A stretch of 41,514 nt of DNA from Hyphomicrobiales bacterium. Lineage in GTDB: Bacteria > Pseudomonadota > Alphaproteobacteria > Rhizobiales > Beijerinckiaceae. A program made the position numbers and the translations under genes. The notes under the pieces are model-generated. The model saw only the letters and a list, made by a program, of their open reading frames with translations, was not told the DNA's origin and ran no database searches. The DNA is taken from the NCBI GenBank assembly GCA_028290285.1, contig JAQGKD010000078.1:1-41514 (forward strand), in the 5' to 3' direction. Below, one piece after another: positions 8,576 to 16,783 of this stretch (the first letter of the stretch is position 1; each line of letters starts with the position of its first letter).

Positions 8576-9819
8576 TGACGGACGCGCGCTGGCGCATTTT
8601 TCCCGACGCATCCGCGCTCGCCGAAGCGGCGGCAGAGACGATCGTCGCGGCGATCGAGGCCGGCGGCGACGTGCCGGCGATCTGCCTGACCGGCGGATCG
8701 ACGCCGCGCCGGGTCTACGACCTGCTCGGCCGCGATCCCTGGGTCTCTCGCATTCCGTGGCAGCGCGTGCACTGGTTCGTTGGCGATGAGCGCTTCGCGC
8801 CGACGAGCGACGAGCGCAGCAATATGGGCGAGGTCCGGCGGCTGCTCCTCGATCGATGCGCCCCGATGGAAAACATCCATGGCGTGCGCACGGACGTAAC
8901 GGACGTCCACGCCGCGGCGCAGCTCTACGATGCGGAGCTTCGCAGCTTCATGGCCGCGCGCGGCGCGGATACGCTGTTCGATCTCGTGCTGCTTGGCGTG
9001 GGGCCCGACGGCCATGTGGCGTCACTGTTTCCGGGCTCCGCCGCCGCCAGGGGCCAAAGCCGGTGGGCGGCCGGCGTCGATCATGCGGCGCTCGCGCCCT
9101 TCGTGCCGCGCGTCACGCTGACGTTCGACGCGCTGTCGTCTTGCCGTGATCTACTGTTTATGGCGGAGGGCGCCGGAAAGGCTGAGGTCCTTTTGCGCAT
9201 CGCGCAAGGCGACGAGCTTCCGGCGACGCGCGTCACGTCGCAACAAGGTGCCGTCTGGCTCGTCGACGAAGCCGCCGCGCCGCCTGCGGATGTGCTAGGG
9301 CCGCGCATCATTCTGGTGATGGGCGTGTCGGGCTCCGGCAAGACGACAATCGGCGGCGCGCTCGCCGCCCGGCTCGGCTGGTCGTTTCTCGACGCCGACG
9401 ATCTGCATTCGGACGCCATGAAGGCGAAGATGCATTCCGGCGCGCCGCTCACGGATCTTGATCGCGCGCCCTGGCTTCAATCCGTTCGCGACGACCTCGC
9501 GCGCAGGAAGTCGGAGGGTGCCGATGTCGTCGTCGCCTGTTCCGCGCTGAAGCGGCGCTATAGAAACGTCATCGTTCCGGCTTTCGCGCGAAGCCGGAAC
9601 GTGCATTTGCGCGGCGCCTCCGCGCTCATCGCTGCGCGTCTCGAGAAGCGCAAGGGCCATTACATGCCCTCCGCGCTGCTCGGCGATCAGCTGAGCGTGC
9701 TCGAAGATCCCGCCGAAGACGAACACGCACTCGTCGTCGATGTCGAAAGCCCCGCGCCAACGCAGGTCGGCTTCATCGCCGCCCGGCTGCAGCGGTTCAT
9801 CAATACAGGCCGGCTGTAG
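8575..9819 (+). CDS. 6-phosphogluconolactonase / gluconokinase fusion
   Basis: A 414-residue two-domain protein. Residues 1-240 are a PGL/glucosamine-phosphate-isomerase-like domain (LTGGSTPRRVYDLL at 38-51, WFVGDERFAP at 67-76, GVGPDGHVASLFPG at 141-154) that hydrolyses 6-phosphogluconolactone. Residues 243-414 are a gluconokinase with P-loop GVSGSGKTT (250-258), DADDLHSDAMKAKMHSG (273-289), ACSALKRRYR (321-330) and RKGHYM (359-364). The junction is a short Ala/Pro-rich linker (PPADVLGP) with no stop or frameshift. Both activities produce 6-phosphogluconate, the substrate of the operon's first gene. The start is set by the TGATG overlap with zwf at 8575; the open frame extends upstream to 8461 inside zwf but that part is a shadow. 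Confidence 0.93.
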   Translation: MTDARWRIFPDASALAEAAAETIVAAIEAGGDVPAICLTGGSTPRRVYDLLGRDPWVSRIPWQRVHWFVGDERFAPTSDERSNMGEVRRLLLDRCAPMENIHGVRTDVTDVHAAAQLYDAELRSFMAARGADTLFDLVLLGVGPDGHVASLFPGSAAARGQSRWAAGVDHAALAPFVPRVTLTFDALSSCRDLLFMAEGAGKAEVLLRIAQGDELPATRVTSQQGAVWLVDEAAAPPADVLGPRIILVMGVSGSGKTTIGGALAARLGWSFLDADDLHSDAMKAKMHSGAPLTDLDRAPWLQSVRDDLARRKSEGADVVVACSALKRRYRNVIVPAFARSRNVHLRGASALIAARLEKRKGHYMPSALLGDQLSVLEDPAEDEHALVVDVESPAPTQVGFIAARLQRFINTGRL

Positions 9820-10267
9820 TCGGCTTTGAGCGGGCGGGGCCTCCGATGGCGTTGTCGACTCAGGCTCTCGTCGCGGGATATAAGTGCGGTTATGTCTCGC
9901 AATTCGCGGCATGGCGGAAACGACCGCGCACACGTATCGCCACCACGCGATGTCCCATTCGCATTTCGAAGCTCAGGTGGTGGATAAGCCAACCGCTAGT
10001 AGCGCTACGGATGACTTTTTTTTCGTAGGTCCCCGTCGCGCCAGAAGCGGAAGTCGCCCGGGCCGGCTCCGCCTTTGTCTCCGAGGTTTGCCATGCTCGT
10101 TCAAGCCGCTCTTGTAGTTGAGCGCCAGAACCAGTCTCGGCTGCCGATCTTATCGACGACTCCTTATCCACCCCAGGATCGCCGACTATGCCCCGACCCT
10201 CTACCAAAGCTGGCTGCCCGGCACCACATTCAATGCTTCTGGGCGCCAACCGGGAAAGGATCTTAAA
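9820..10267 (+). other. Intergenic stretch without recognisable gene
   Basis: Between the pgl/gntK fusion and the SDR gene I see no coding region that I can support. Short overlapping ORFs on both strands have no family motifs. The last 20 bases carry the ribosome binding site GGAAAGGA of the SDR gene. No clear terminator with a U-run follows the pentose-phosphate operon. Confidence 0.5.
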
Positions 10268-11053
10268 ATGGATTTGCAACTGAGAGGCAAGACAGCCCTG
10301 GTAACAGGATCGACGGCGGGCATCGGCTTCGCCATCGCCAGCCGTCTGGCGGCGGAGGGTGCGACTGTCACTATCTGCGGCCGCGACCAGGCAAAGCTCG
10401 GGGACGCCGCTGAACGGATTGCCGCTGTGGGCGACGTGCGCGCCGTTTGCGCGGATGCGGCAACGGCGAGCGGCGCGGTAAAGCTGATCGCGGAAACGTC
10501 GGATACCGACATCCTGATTAACAATCTAGGCATCTACGAAGCCAAGCAGTTCACAGAGATTACGGACGCCGACTGGCATCGTCTATTTGAGGTCAACGTG
10601 GTAAGCGGCGCGCGGTTAGCGCGTCACTATTTTCCTCGCATGTTGGCCAACAATTGGGGCCGGATCATCTTCATCGCCAGCGAGAGCGCGCTGGTCGTCC
10701 CAAGCGAAATGATCCACTACGGCATGACCAAGACTGCGCAACTGGCGATTGCCCGCGGGCTCGCCGAACAGACGCGCGGCTCCGGCGTGACGGTCAATTC
10801 CGTGCTGCCAGGGCCGACGCGATCCGAAGGAATTGTCGAGTTCATCCGTTCGGTCGTCGACAATAAGGACGCCCCCGAAACAGAACGTGAAGCTGCGTTT
10901 TTCGCAAAGCGGCGACCCCTTTCGCTGATCCGGCGTCTGATCGAAGCCGATGAGATCGCCGCGCAGGTCGCTCTTCTCGCGAGCCCGTGGGGTGCGATTA
11001 CGAACGGCGCCGCCGTGCGCGTCGAGGGTGGGATCGTACCGACCATCGCGTGA
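10268..11053 (+). CDS. SDR-family NAD(P)-dependent oxidoreductase
   Basis: A classical short-chain dehydrogenase of 261 residues. It has the cofactor motif TGSTAGIG (13-20), NNLG (85-88, variant of NNAG), a catalytic serine in the IASES strand (138-140), and the YxxxK pair Tyr151/Lys155 in HYGMTK. The C-terminal part (GPTRSEGIVEF, SLIRRLIEADEIA) fits oxidoreductases of the FabG-like branch. The start at 10268 is chosen because GGAAAGGA lies 6-7 bases upstream and MDLQLRGKTALVTG is the typical family beginning; the upstream-extended frame to 10118 is not supported. It stands alone. Its substrate is unknown. Confidence 0.9.
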   Translation: MDLQLRGKTALVTGSTAGIGFAIASRLAAEGATVTICGRDQAKLGDAAERIAAVGDVRAVCADAATASGAVKLIAETSDTDILINNLGIYEAKQFTEITDADWHRLFEVNVVSGARLARHYFPRMLANNWGRIIFIASESALVVPSEMIHYGMTKTAQLAIARGLAEQTRGSGVTVNSVLPGPTRSEGIVEFIRSVVDNKDAPETEREAAFFAKRRPLSLIRRLIEADEIAAQVALLASPWGAITNGAAVRVEGGIVPTIA

Positions 11054-11387
11054 CTTCAGCGCGCACTCTCCAGCTAACCGCCTCATCCGCCGTCTTGCTG
11101 TTACAAGACGAACACCTCCGACGCGTTAGGGCTGTGTTCCCGCTGTTTGCCATCGCCGCGAGCCAGCAAGGATCGCCCATGCCTGTCTTCGAAGACGACT
11201 TCTTTACTTAGCCGACCGAACTCAACTCGGCACCTACACCAACTTCGGACCTTTGCGTCGGCTTAGCAGCGTCAGGGAAGCTCACCGCGGCATTGATCTA
11301 CTTGCCTCGGTGCAGCCCTGATTTCGGAAAGTCAGCTTAGGGTCAATCTGCACCGACGGGCGTCAATAGCGCCCGCCGGCTAGTGTC
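11054..11387 (+). other. Intergenic stretch, possible hemerythrin-like scrap
   Basis: A plus-strand frame at about 11055-11211 reads SSAVLLLQDEHLRRVRAVFP and LFAIAASQQ before a stop. This resembles the first helix of hemerythrin HHE-type proteins, but it is too short to be sure and has no own start. The rest (11212-11387) shows nothing recognisable. Confidence 0.25.
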
Positions 11388-12010
11388 TTAGATATCTTCC
11401 TGCTCCGACATCTGGAGCGCGTCGTCGACTTCAACACCGAGAAATTGAACGGTGCTCTCCAGTGCGGTGTGGCCAAGTAAGAGTTGGCAGGCGCGCAGGT
11501 TGCGGTTCGCTTGTAGATCAGTGACACCTTCGTCCGCCTCAGGCTGCGAGTGCCGTAGGTAGAGGCATCAAGCCCGATCAAGGTCATCCAGCTATCAACC
11601 AGACGGCCGTACTGACGAGTCGTGATGTGCTCTCCGGCGCGGTTGCGGCTTGGCCACAACCAGTCTCCACAGCCGCTCCGCCGAACGGCAAGCCACGTGG
11701 AGATCGCCGCCCTGGTTGTGGCGGTCAATTCGAACGGCACGGAACGGGCTGTTTTCTGCTGGATAATCGAAGATCTGGTCCTTGCCGTTCCGCCGGCGGC
11801 CACATCGGCGACGCGAAGCCGAACGAGGTCGCAGCCCCTCAGCTTGCTGTCGATTGCGACGTTGAACATGGCGAGGTCGCGATAGCGTCTCTCAATTTGG
11901 AGCCGTGTCCTTAGTGCCACCGCGACTTCTTCGGGCGGCGCCATTCGATTGGACGCGCTCAATTCGACCCAATCGAGTTCCCCTCGCCGCGACGTAAGGC
12001 CCCAGCACAA
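11388..12010 (-). pseudogene. Tyrosine recombinase (phage-type integrase), frameshifted and lacking catalytic Tyr
   Basis: Minus-strand product of a small site-specific recombinase. SKLRGCDLVRLRVADV carries the first catalytic Arg, and YGTRSLRRTK corresponds to the H-x-x-R box (usually YGTHSLRRTK), so the His is replaced by Arg. A one-base deletion near 11508 shifts the frame. Reading on gives NRNLRACQLLLGHTALEST, then VQFLGVEVDDALQM and a stop at 11388-11390. The position that is the catalytic Tyr in homologues (RYLGVE) is Phe here. Three independent lesions make it non-functional. The unshifted frame would run to 11363. A short ~200-residue integrase of this kind usually marks a plasmid or integrated element. 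Confidence 0.8.
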
Positions 12011-12024
12011 GTCACGAGAGCTCG

Positions 12025-12162
12025 ATGAACACTGTATCTTTCAACGTGAATGGGCAAAGCCACAGGCTCGACCTCGACACACGCACAACCCTGCTCGACG
12101 CGTTACGAGAGCATCTCCATTTCACGGGGACGAAAAAGGGCTGCGATCAGGATGCTCAATGT
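12025..12162 (+). pseudogene. 2Fe-2S ferredoxin subunit of a xanthine dehydrogenase-family enzyme, N-terminal scrap
   Basis: MNTVSFNVNGQSHRLDLDTR, then TTLLDALREHLHFTGTKKGC is the N-terminal beta-grasp domain and first cluster cysteine of small subunits of molybdenum hydroxylases (PaoA/YagT, XdhA-like). After GCDQD the similarity stops, before the remaining three cluster cysteines (normally CGxCxxC and beyond). The frame runs on as unrelated sequence to 12246. It lies 15 bases from the integrase start, so a recombination junction near 12160 is plausible. Confidence 0.7.
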
Positions 12163-12408
12163 GAACGTGAAGGGCGTCCCCAACGGAATCGCCGCGACAT
12201 TACCATCAACGAGATCATCTTCCAGCCGACCGCCCCACAAATCTGACGTCGAGCGCGGGTCACGACGATATGTATTGGTCGCGGACCACACGAGGGGAGT
12301 GCCGCCCGCCGAGCCCTCGCGGCTAGAGGATAAGGAACGTTGAAGATAGCTCCCTGAGCAATGGCGTTGCCGGGGCCGCAGTCTGGACGCGAACGCCTTA
12401 GATGGGCA

Positions 12409-13500
12409 TTATCTTTCGATTCCCCAAACTGACTTCATATCTTCTTTCACCGAGCTCGGCTCACTTTGGATTCGCTTGACGGTACCAAGCAGGCTCTTGC
12501 CGTCGACCGGACTGAACATGAGACGTAGGTTCGTGATCTGCTCCAGATATTCTGGGTCGGCACTCATCTTCATGTACGCTGATTGCAGGGCCGCGACACG
12601 GTCTGCCGGAACCTCCGGTGGTGCGATCAGGGGAAAGCCAAGCTTGAAAGGTAGTTCGGCTAGCTCGATCAGATCGCGCGTGCGCTGATCCTTCGCCAAT
12701 TCGCGCGCCGTCGGCGCGTCAGGGAACAACTCATGCCTCGTGCTTCGCGCGAATTGAAGCAATGCCGTCATCTCACCGCCCTTGCGCATCCAGTCCGGGC
12801 GAACGGCATTGGTGGCCGTGATGCCGATCATAGCGCCATCGACCTCGTGATTGTCGACGGCGAGCACGAGCGCGGAATCGTCCCGGTAGCCGTCGATGAT
12901 TCTGACATTAAGATTCAATGTCGTTTTCAGAAGATGTGCGATATCGCTGCTCGTCGAGCCGCGAGCCGTCGCGGCGATTGTGATCTGGTCGCCGGTCCTG
13001 TCGCCGAGGAGCGATTTCTGCGCTGCGACATCCTTCCGAACGAGCAAAAAGAATCCGTCGCTGCTGTAATCGGAGGGCGAGCCGATCCAAGTAAAGTTTT
13101 TCGCGTCGAACCGCACGTTCTTGTCGCCGAGCTCCTGGAGCAAGGGCATGTTTCGGTTGATCGTCGCTAGAACAGTCCCGTCCTTCGGCGCGGCGCTGTA
13201 GATGTAATTGGCAGCGATTAGGCTGGCCGCGCCTGGCTTGTTTTCGACAATGATTGCCGGACTTCCCGGTATATACTTGGGCAGAAAACGGGCGTAGAGC
13301 CGCGCGAAAGCGTCATATGCGGCACCAGGCCCGAACCCGACGACGATACGGACTTGCTTCCCTCGGTAGAAGTCAGCCACGCTGTCAGGAGGTGCCGCCG
13401 ACGTTATCGGGCTCGCAAAAATTGCGAGCGCGGCGAAAAGCACTGACGCTGGGACGGCGGCTCGGCGGCACGCGGCGGCGGCTGGACCTATCCATCTCAT
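12409..13500 (-). CDS. Tripartite tricarboxylate transporter-type (Bug family) periplasmic binding protein
   Basis: A 363-residue extracytoplasmic solute receptor. Residues 1-36 form a signal peptide (Arg residues, then VPASVLFAALAIFASPITSA). The mature part has the Bug/TctC signatures YRGKQVRIVVGFGPGAAYD, PGSPAIIVENKPGAAS and PKDGTVLATINR. The ATG at 13500 follows GGAGGA by 6 bases; the upstream in-frame ATG at 13602 lacks support. It is the third gene after the CoA ligase and hydratase/lyase on the same strand (82 bases after the latter), so it probably delivers the acid these enzymes act on. No membrane subunits (TctA/TctB) are present, so it must share a transporter encoded elsewhere or act as an orphan receptor. 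Confidence 0.85.
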   Translation of the reverse strand: MRWIGPAAAACRRAAVPASVLFAALAIFASPITSAAPPDSVADFYRGKQVRIVVGFGPGAAYDAFARLYARFLPKYIPGSPAIIVENKPGAASLIAANYIYSAAPKDGTVLATINRNMPLLQELGDKNVRFDAKNFTWIGSPSDYSSDGFFLLVRKDVAAQKSLLGDRTGDQITIAATARGSTSSDIAHLLKTTLNLNVRIIDGYRDDSALVLAVDNHEVDGAMIGITATNAVRPDWMRKGGEMTALLQFARSTRHELFPDAPTARELAKDQRTRDLIELAELPFKLGFPLIAPPEVPADRVAALQSAYMKMSADPEYLEQITNLRLMFSPVDGKSLLGTVKRIQSEPSSVKEDMKSVWGIER

Positions 13501-13582
13501 ATCCGTCCTCCCATGTTGAATTTCTTTTTTCTGACGCGCTGCCCCTCCCGCGTTGGCGAGGGGGGCAGCTGCGTTTCGCATA

Positions 13583-14410
13583 TCAGCGTTTGAATTCGCC
13601 AAGACCTGGCTTAAACACCTTTTCGTCGAGGAATTGCTTCATCGCCTTTTCACGCCCGTTCTCGGGATCTTTGAACTTCAAGGCGTCGCTCTTGCAGTTG
13701 AGGTAATCCAGAGCCTGTGCATGCGACATTCCGCGGACAGAACGCACAGCTTCCTTCGTGTAACGGACCGCCGCGGGGCTCTTGGCCTCAAGCTTTCGCG
13801 CGAGCTCCATCGTTTGCTCGCGCAACTTCGCGAGAGGGACCGATTTATTGACGAACTTCATTGCAGCCGCCTCTGCGCCTGAGAAGCGATCGCCGGTCAC
13901 TGAATAATAGATTGCGTCCCGGTAGTTCATGACCTGCGTAACAGCCCAGGCGACGAGGCCGCCTGGGATGATTCCCCAGTTGACCTCCGAAAGTCCGAAT
14001 GTCGCGTCGTCAGCGGCGATTGCAAAGTCACACGCGATCACCGGCGTAAAGCCACCGCCGAAGCAATATCCATGCACCATGGCGATTGTAGCCTTGGGGA
14101 AGCTCGACAGCTTTTCCCATCGCCAACGGTGAGCTGCACGGCGCGATCTGGCTCTCATATGCGGGTCATCGTCAGTGCCGCGGAAATAGAGCTTGAGGTC
14201 TTGCCCGGCGCAGAAGTTTCTGCCTGCCCCCGTGATGACGACGACTTTCGTCTGCTCGTCTTCTTCCGCCCAGTCGAGCGCATTGCACATGTCCATATGC
14301 AATTGAGGGCTCATCGCATTGCGCTTTTCTGGACGATTCAAGATGATGAAAGTCGTGCCCTCATCTCTTTCGATTTTGACGTTCTCAAGTTCGATGACAT
14401 CAGTTGTCAT
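13583..14410 (-). CDS. p-Hydroxycinnamoyl-CoA hydratase/lyase (enoyl-CoA hydratase family)
   Basis: 275 residues of the crotonase superfamily, closest by motif to 4-hydroxycinnamoyl/feruloyl-CoA hydratase-lyase, which hydrates the double bond and cleaves acetyl-CoA to leave an aromatic aldehyde (vanillin from feruloyl-CoA). Diagnostic are NRPEKRNAMSP (25-35), the oxyanion loop FCAGQDLKLYFR (66-77, Tyr75), HGYCFGGGF (113-121), catalytic Glu142 in GLSEVNWGI, Tyr236 in DYLNCK, and the C-terminal MKQFLDEKVFKPGL. These correspond to Tyr75, Glu143 and Tyr239 of the Pseudomonas enzyme as I recall it. It is preceded by the CoA ligase on the same strand (49-base gap). Substrate could be ferulate, coumarate or a relative; a plain enoyl-CoA hydratase role is less likely. 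Confidence 0.85.
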   Translation of the reverse strand: MTTDVIELENVKIERDEGTTFIILNRPEKRNAMSPQLHMDMCNALDWAEEDEQTKVVVITGAGRNFCAGQDLKLYFRGTDDDPHMRARSRRAAHRWRWEKLSSFPKATIAMVHGYCFGGGFTPVIACDFAIAADDATFGLSEVNWGIIPGGLVAWAVTQVMNYRDAIYYSVTGDRFSGAEAAAMKFVNKSVPLAKLREQTMELARKLEAKSPAAVRYTKEAVRSVRGMSHAQALDYLNCKSDALKFKDPENGREKAMKQFLDEKVFKPGLGEFKR

Positions 14411-14459
14411 GTGTAGATCTCCGTTGCGTTGAACTGCAGTTCCTGTGTAGTGGCGCCGC

Positions 14460-16562
14460 TCATTCGGCTATTCTTGGAATGTGCCGAATATCTACGGCGC
14501 GGACACCGTCACCTTTCGCAAGGACAATGAGCGGATTGATTTCGAGATCGGCCAGCGAAGCACAATGTTCGAGATAGAACTCGGAGAGGCCGCAAATCGC
14601 AGCGACCAGCGCGTCGACGTCCGCGGCCGGTTTGCCGCGATAGCCAGCCAGCAGAGTACTGACCTGTAGTTCCGCAAGCATGTCGCAGGCATCCTCTGCG
14701 CCGACCGGGAGCAGGCGAAAGGCCACGTCCTTCGTCAGTTCCACCAGGACACCGCCGGCGCCGACGACGATCACCGGCCCGTAAAGCGGATCCGAGCGGG
14801 CACCGACAATCATCTCGACCCCTGAGACCATTTCCTGAACCAGGTAGCCGTCCACCTTCGCTTCTGGATCGCGAGCAACCACCGCGTCGCACATGGCTCC
14901 CGCCGCGCGTTCGACGGCCTCTGCATTGCAAAGGTCGAGCCTGACACCGCCGATTTCCGTCTTATGCGTAAATTGGGCAGAAACGATTTTGAGCGCCACC
15001 GGAAAGCCGAGATGTTCGGCTGCCGCAGCCGCTTGCTCTGGTGAGGCCGCGAATGCGCTGCGTGGCGGGGTTGCGCCCCTGGTCGCTAGCCCCGCTGCGA
15101 GTGCCTCTGCACTCATGGCTGCAGACGATCGGTGAGGCTCGGGCAGCGTCCGGATTTTGCGGCCTGCGCGAGCGCCGTAGAACGCGAGGCTGCCGAGCGC
15201 GCGCACGGTTTCGGGCAGGCGTTGGAGAAAAGGAACGCCTACTTCTTGCTGAAAAGCCAGCGCCTCTGCACCGAGTGTGTAGGACATGCGGCCGAAGGCG
15301 ATGACTGGCTTGTCGGTGCTCGCTAAAATGGCCTTTAGCGCATGCGGATCCGGCTTGCGCTTGCCGCTCGGCAACACGCCCGCCCAGGCGAGCATGTCGA
15401 CGCCCGGATCGCTCGCAATGGCGATGCTGATTTCAGTTGCATTTTCCTCGGTGGATGGAATGCCGGAGTCGAGCGGGTTCTTCAACGCCAGCTCCGCCGG
15501 CACCAGACTGCGTATCCTGGCCTGCGTCTTCTCCGAGAATTCGGGAGAGACGATACCGCCAATCTCCTCGATATAGTCATAGAGAAGATCGACGGTGCCG
15601 CCCGAGGTTGTCACCCAGCCGACCCTGGGGCCCTTCGGGAGCCGGCCAAGTTGAAAGGCCAGCATATGCTCGACCATGTCGTCGAGTGTATCGCATCTGA
15701 CAATGCCATATCTCTCACACACCGCCCTGAACACGTCGTAATCGCCCGCGATTGCGCCCGTATGGGACTGGGCCGCCTCGCGCGATTGCTGCGACTTGCC
15801 CGTCTTCAACACAAGGATCGGCTTGCCGGCCTCGAGTGCGCGTGCTGCCGCGCGCATGAACATATCCGGTCGCCGGATTCCCTCGGCAAAAAGCGCGATG
15901 ACGGAGGTATGCGGGTCGTCGACGAAGAAATTCACAAAGTCGGCGAGGTCGAGGTCGATCTCGTTTCCGCTTGTCAGCATGTAACTGAAACGAACGCCGC
16001 GCTCGGCAGCCGTCCTGCAGAAAAATTGCAAAGTGCCGCCCGACTGAGAGACGAAGGCAACGGAGCCAGCAGGCAAGCGCGAAAGTTCCGCATTTGGGTA
16101 TCCGAAGAACTTCTCTCGAAGGGCGTTGCCGCCCATGCAATTTGGACCGCTGACCGACAGACCGGTTCGCGCAACCAGATCGCGCAACGCCATGCCACGC
16201 GCGACGATCGCCGGGTCGGAGCCCTCTCCAATGTTACCAGCATAGATCGTCGCGCTCTTCAGGCCAGCGGCCGCACCCTTTTCCAGCGCGTCGACCACGG
16301 CGGGGGCCGGCACGATGACGAGTGCGTGGCCGCCCGTTTCTGGAAGGGACGTGAGGTCGGGATAGCAGGCAACGCCCCATATCTCCTGCACGCGCGGATT
16401 GACCGGGAAGATGCGCCCCCGATAGCCGCCCGCAATCAAATTGTCATAAATGAGCTTTGGCCACCGCCCACGCTCAGATGCGCCAACAATCGCCACGGAA
16501 GATGGGTTCAGCACCGGGATTGGCGATTTAAAAGTGCTTCTTGTGTTCATCCGCCCCGTCAC
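14460..16562 (-). CDS. NDP-forming acyl-CoA synthetase (feruloyl-CoA synthetase-like, FerA type)
   Basis: A 700-residue single-chain acyl-CoA ligase of the ADP-forming class. The N-terminal CoA-binding domain opens NPSSVAIVGASERGRWP, followed by the succinyl-CoA ligase-like domain with GPNCMGG, FVSQSGG, LTSGNEIDLDLADF, and the phosphohistidine region KTGKSQQSREAAQSHTGAIA. The C-terminal ATP-grasp domain has LKIVSAQFTHKTEIGGV, VQEMVSGVEMIVGA, and ADLEINPLIV. Sphingobium FerA is of this class, and pairing with a hydratase/lyase downstream supports a phenylpropenoate substrate. I prefer the GTG at 16562 because AGGGAG lies 6 bases before it; the ATG at 16550 (MNTRSTFKSP) would have the site 18 bases away. 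First gene of the minus-strand operon, divergent from lysR. Confidence 0.88.
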   Translation of the reverse strand: MTGRMNTRSTFKSPIPVLNPSSVAIVGASERGRWPKLIYDNLIAGGYRGRIFPVNPRVQEIWGVACYPDLTSLPETGGHALVIVPAPAVVDALEKGAAAGLKSATIYAGNIGEGSDPAIVARGMALRDLVARTGLSVSGPNCMGGNALREKFFGYPNAELSRLPAGSVAFVSQSGGTLQFFCRTAAERGVRFSYMLTSGNEIDLDLADFVNFFVDDPHTSVIALFAEGIRRPDMFMRAAARALEAGKPILVLKTGKSQQSREAAQSHTGAIAGDYDVFRAVCERYGIVRCDTLDDMVEHMLAFQLGRLPKGPRVGWVTTSGGTVDLLYDYIEEIGGIVSPEFSEKTQARIRSLVPAELALKNPLDSGIPSTEENATEISIAIASDPGVDMLAWAGVLPSGKRKPDPHALKAILASTDKPVIAFGRMSYTLGAEALAFQQEVGVPFLQRLPETVRALGSLAFYGARAGRKIRTLPEPHRSSAAMSAEALAAGLATRGATPPRSAFAASPEQAAAAAEHLGFPVALKIVSAQFTHKTEIGGVRLDLCNAEAVERAAGAMCDAVVARDPEAKVDGYLVQEMVSGVEMIVGARSDPLYGPVIVVGAGGVLVELTKDVAFRLLPVGAEDACDMLAELQVSTLLAGYRGKPAADVDALVAAICGLSEFYLEHCASLADLEINPLIVLAKGDGVRAVDIRHIPRIAE

Positions 16563-16727
16563 TGCGTGCTCCCTAGGGTTATCATGGGCACTGCGGCGCA
16601 ATCCTGCGCCTGGCGACCATCGCTTTTTGAAGCATGTTGACGTGGAGGCTATACAATCCGCCAATGATGAGGCAAGCTGAATTGGATAGCTTCTGTGTCA
16701 ACCCATCTGCAACAACGGGGGCATACT

Positions 16728-16755
16728 GCTGTAACATCATATGATGTACAACAGC
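16728..16755. promoter_or_regulatory. Palindromic operator candidate between CoA ligase and lysR
   Basis: A perfect 14-base palindrome ACATCATATGATGT (16734-16747) is flanked by GCTGT (16728-16732) and its complement ACAGC (16751-16755). It sits 29 bases before the lysR ATG and about 170 bases before the CoA ligase start. Such an inverted repeat in a divergent promoter region next to a LysR gene is the expected place for autoregulator binding. Binding is inferred, not shown. Confidence 0.5.
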
Positions 16756-16783
16756 ATGAGGGAGGCCCCCGGGGGATGCACAA

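Noticed and set aside
15342..16640. 432-codon plus-strand ORF
   Set aside because: Antisense shadow of the acyl-CoA ligase, rich in Arg and without motifs.
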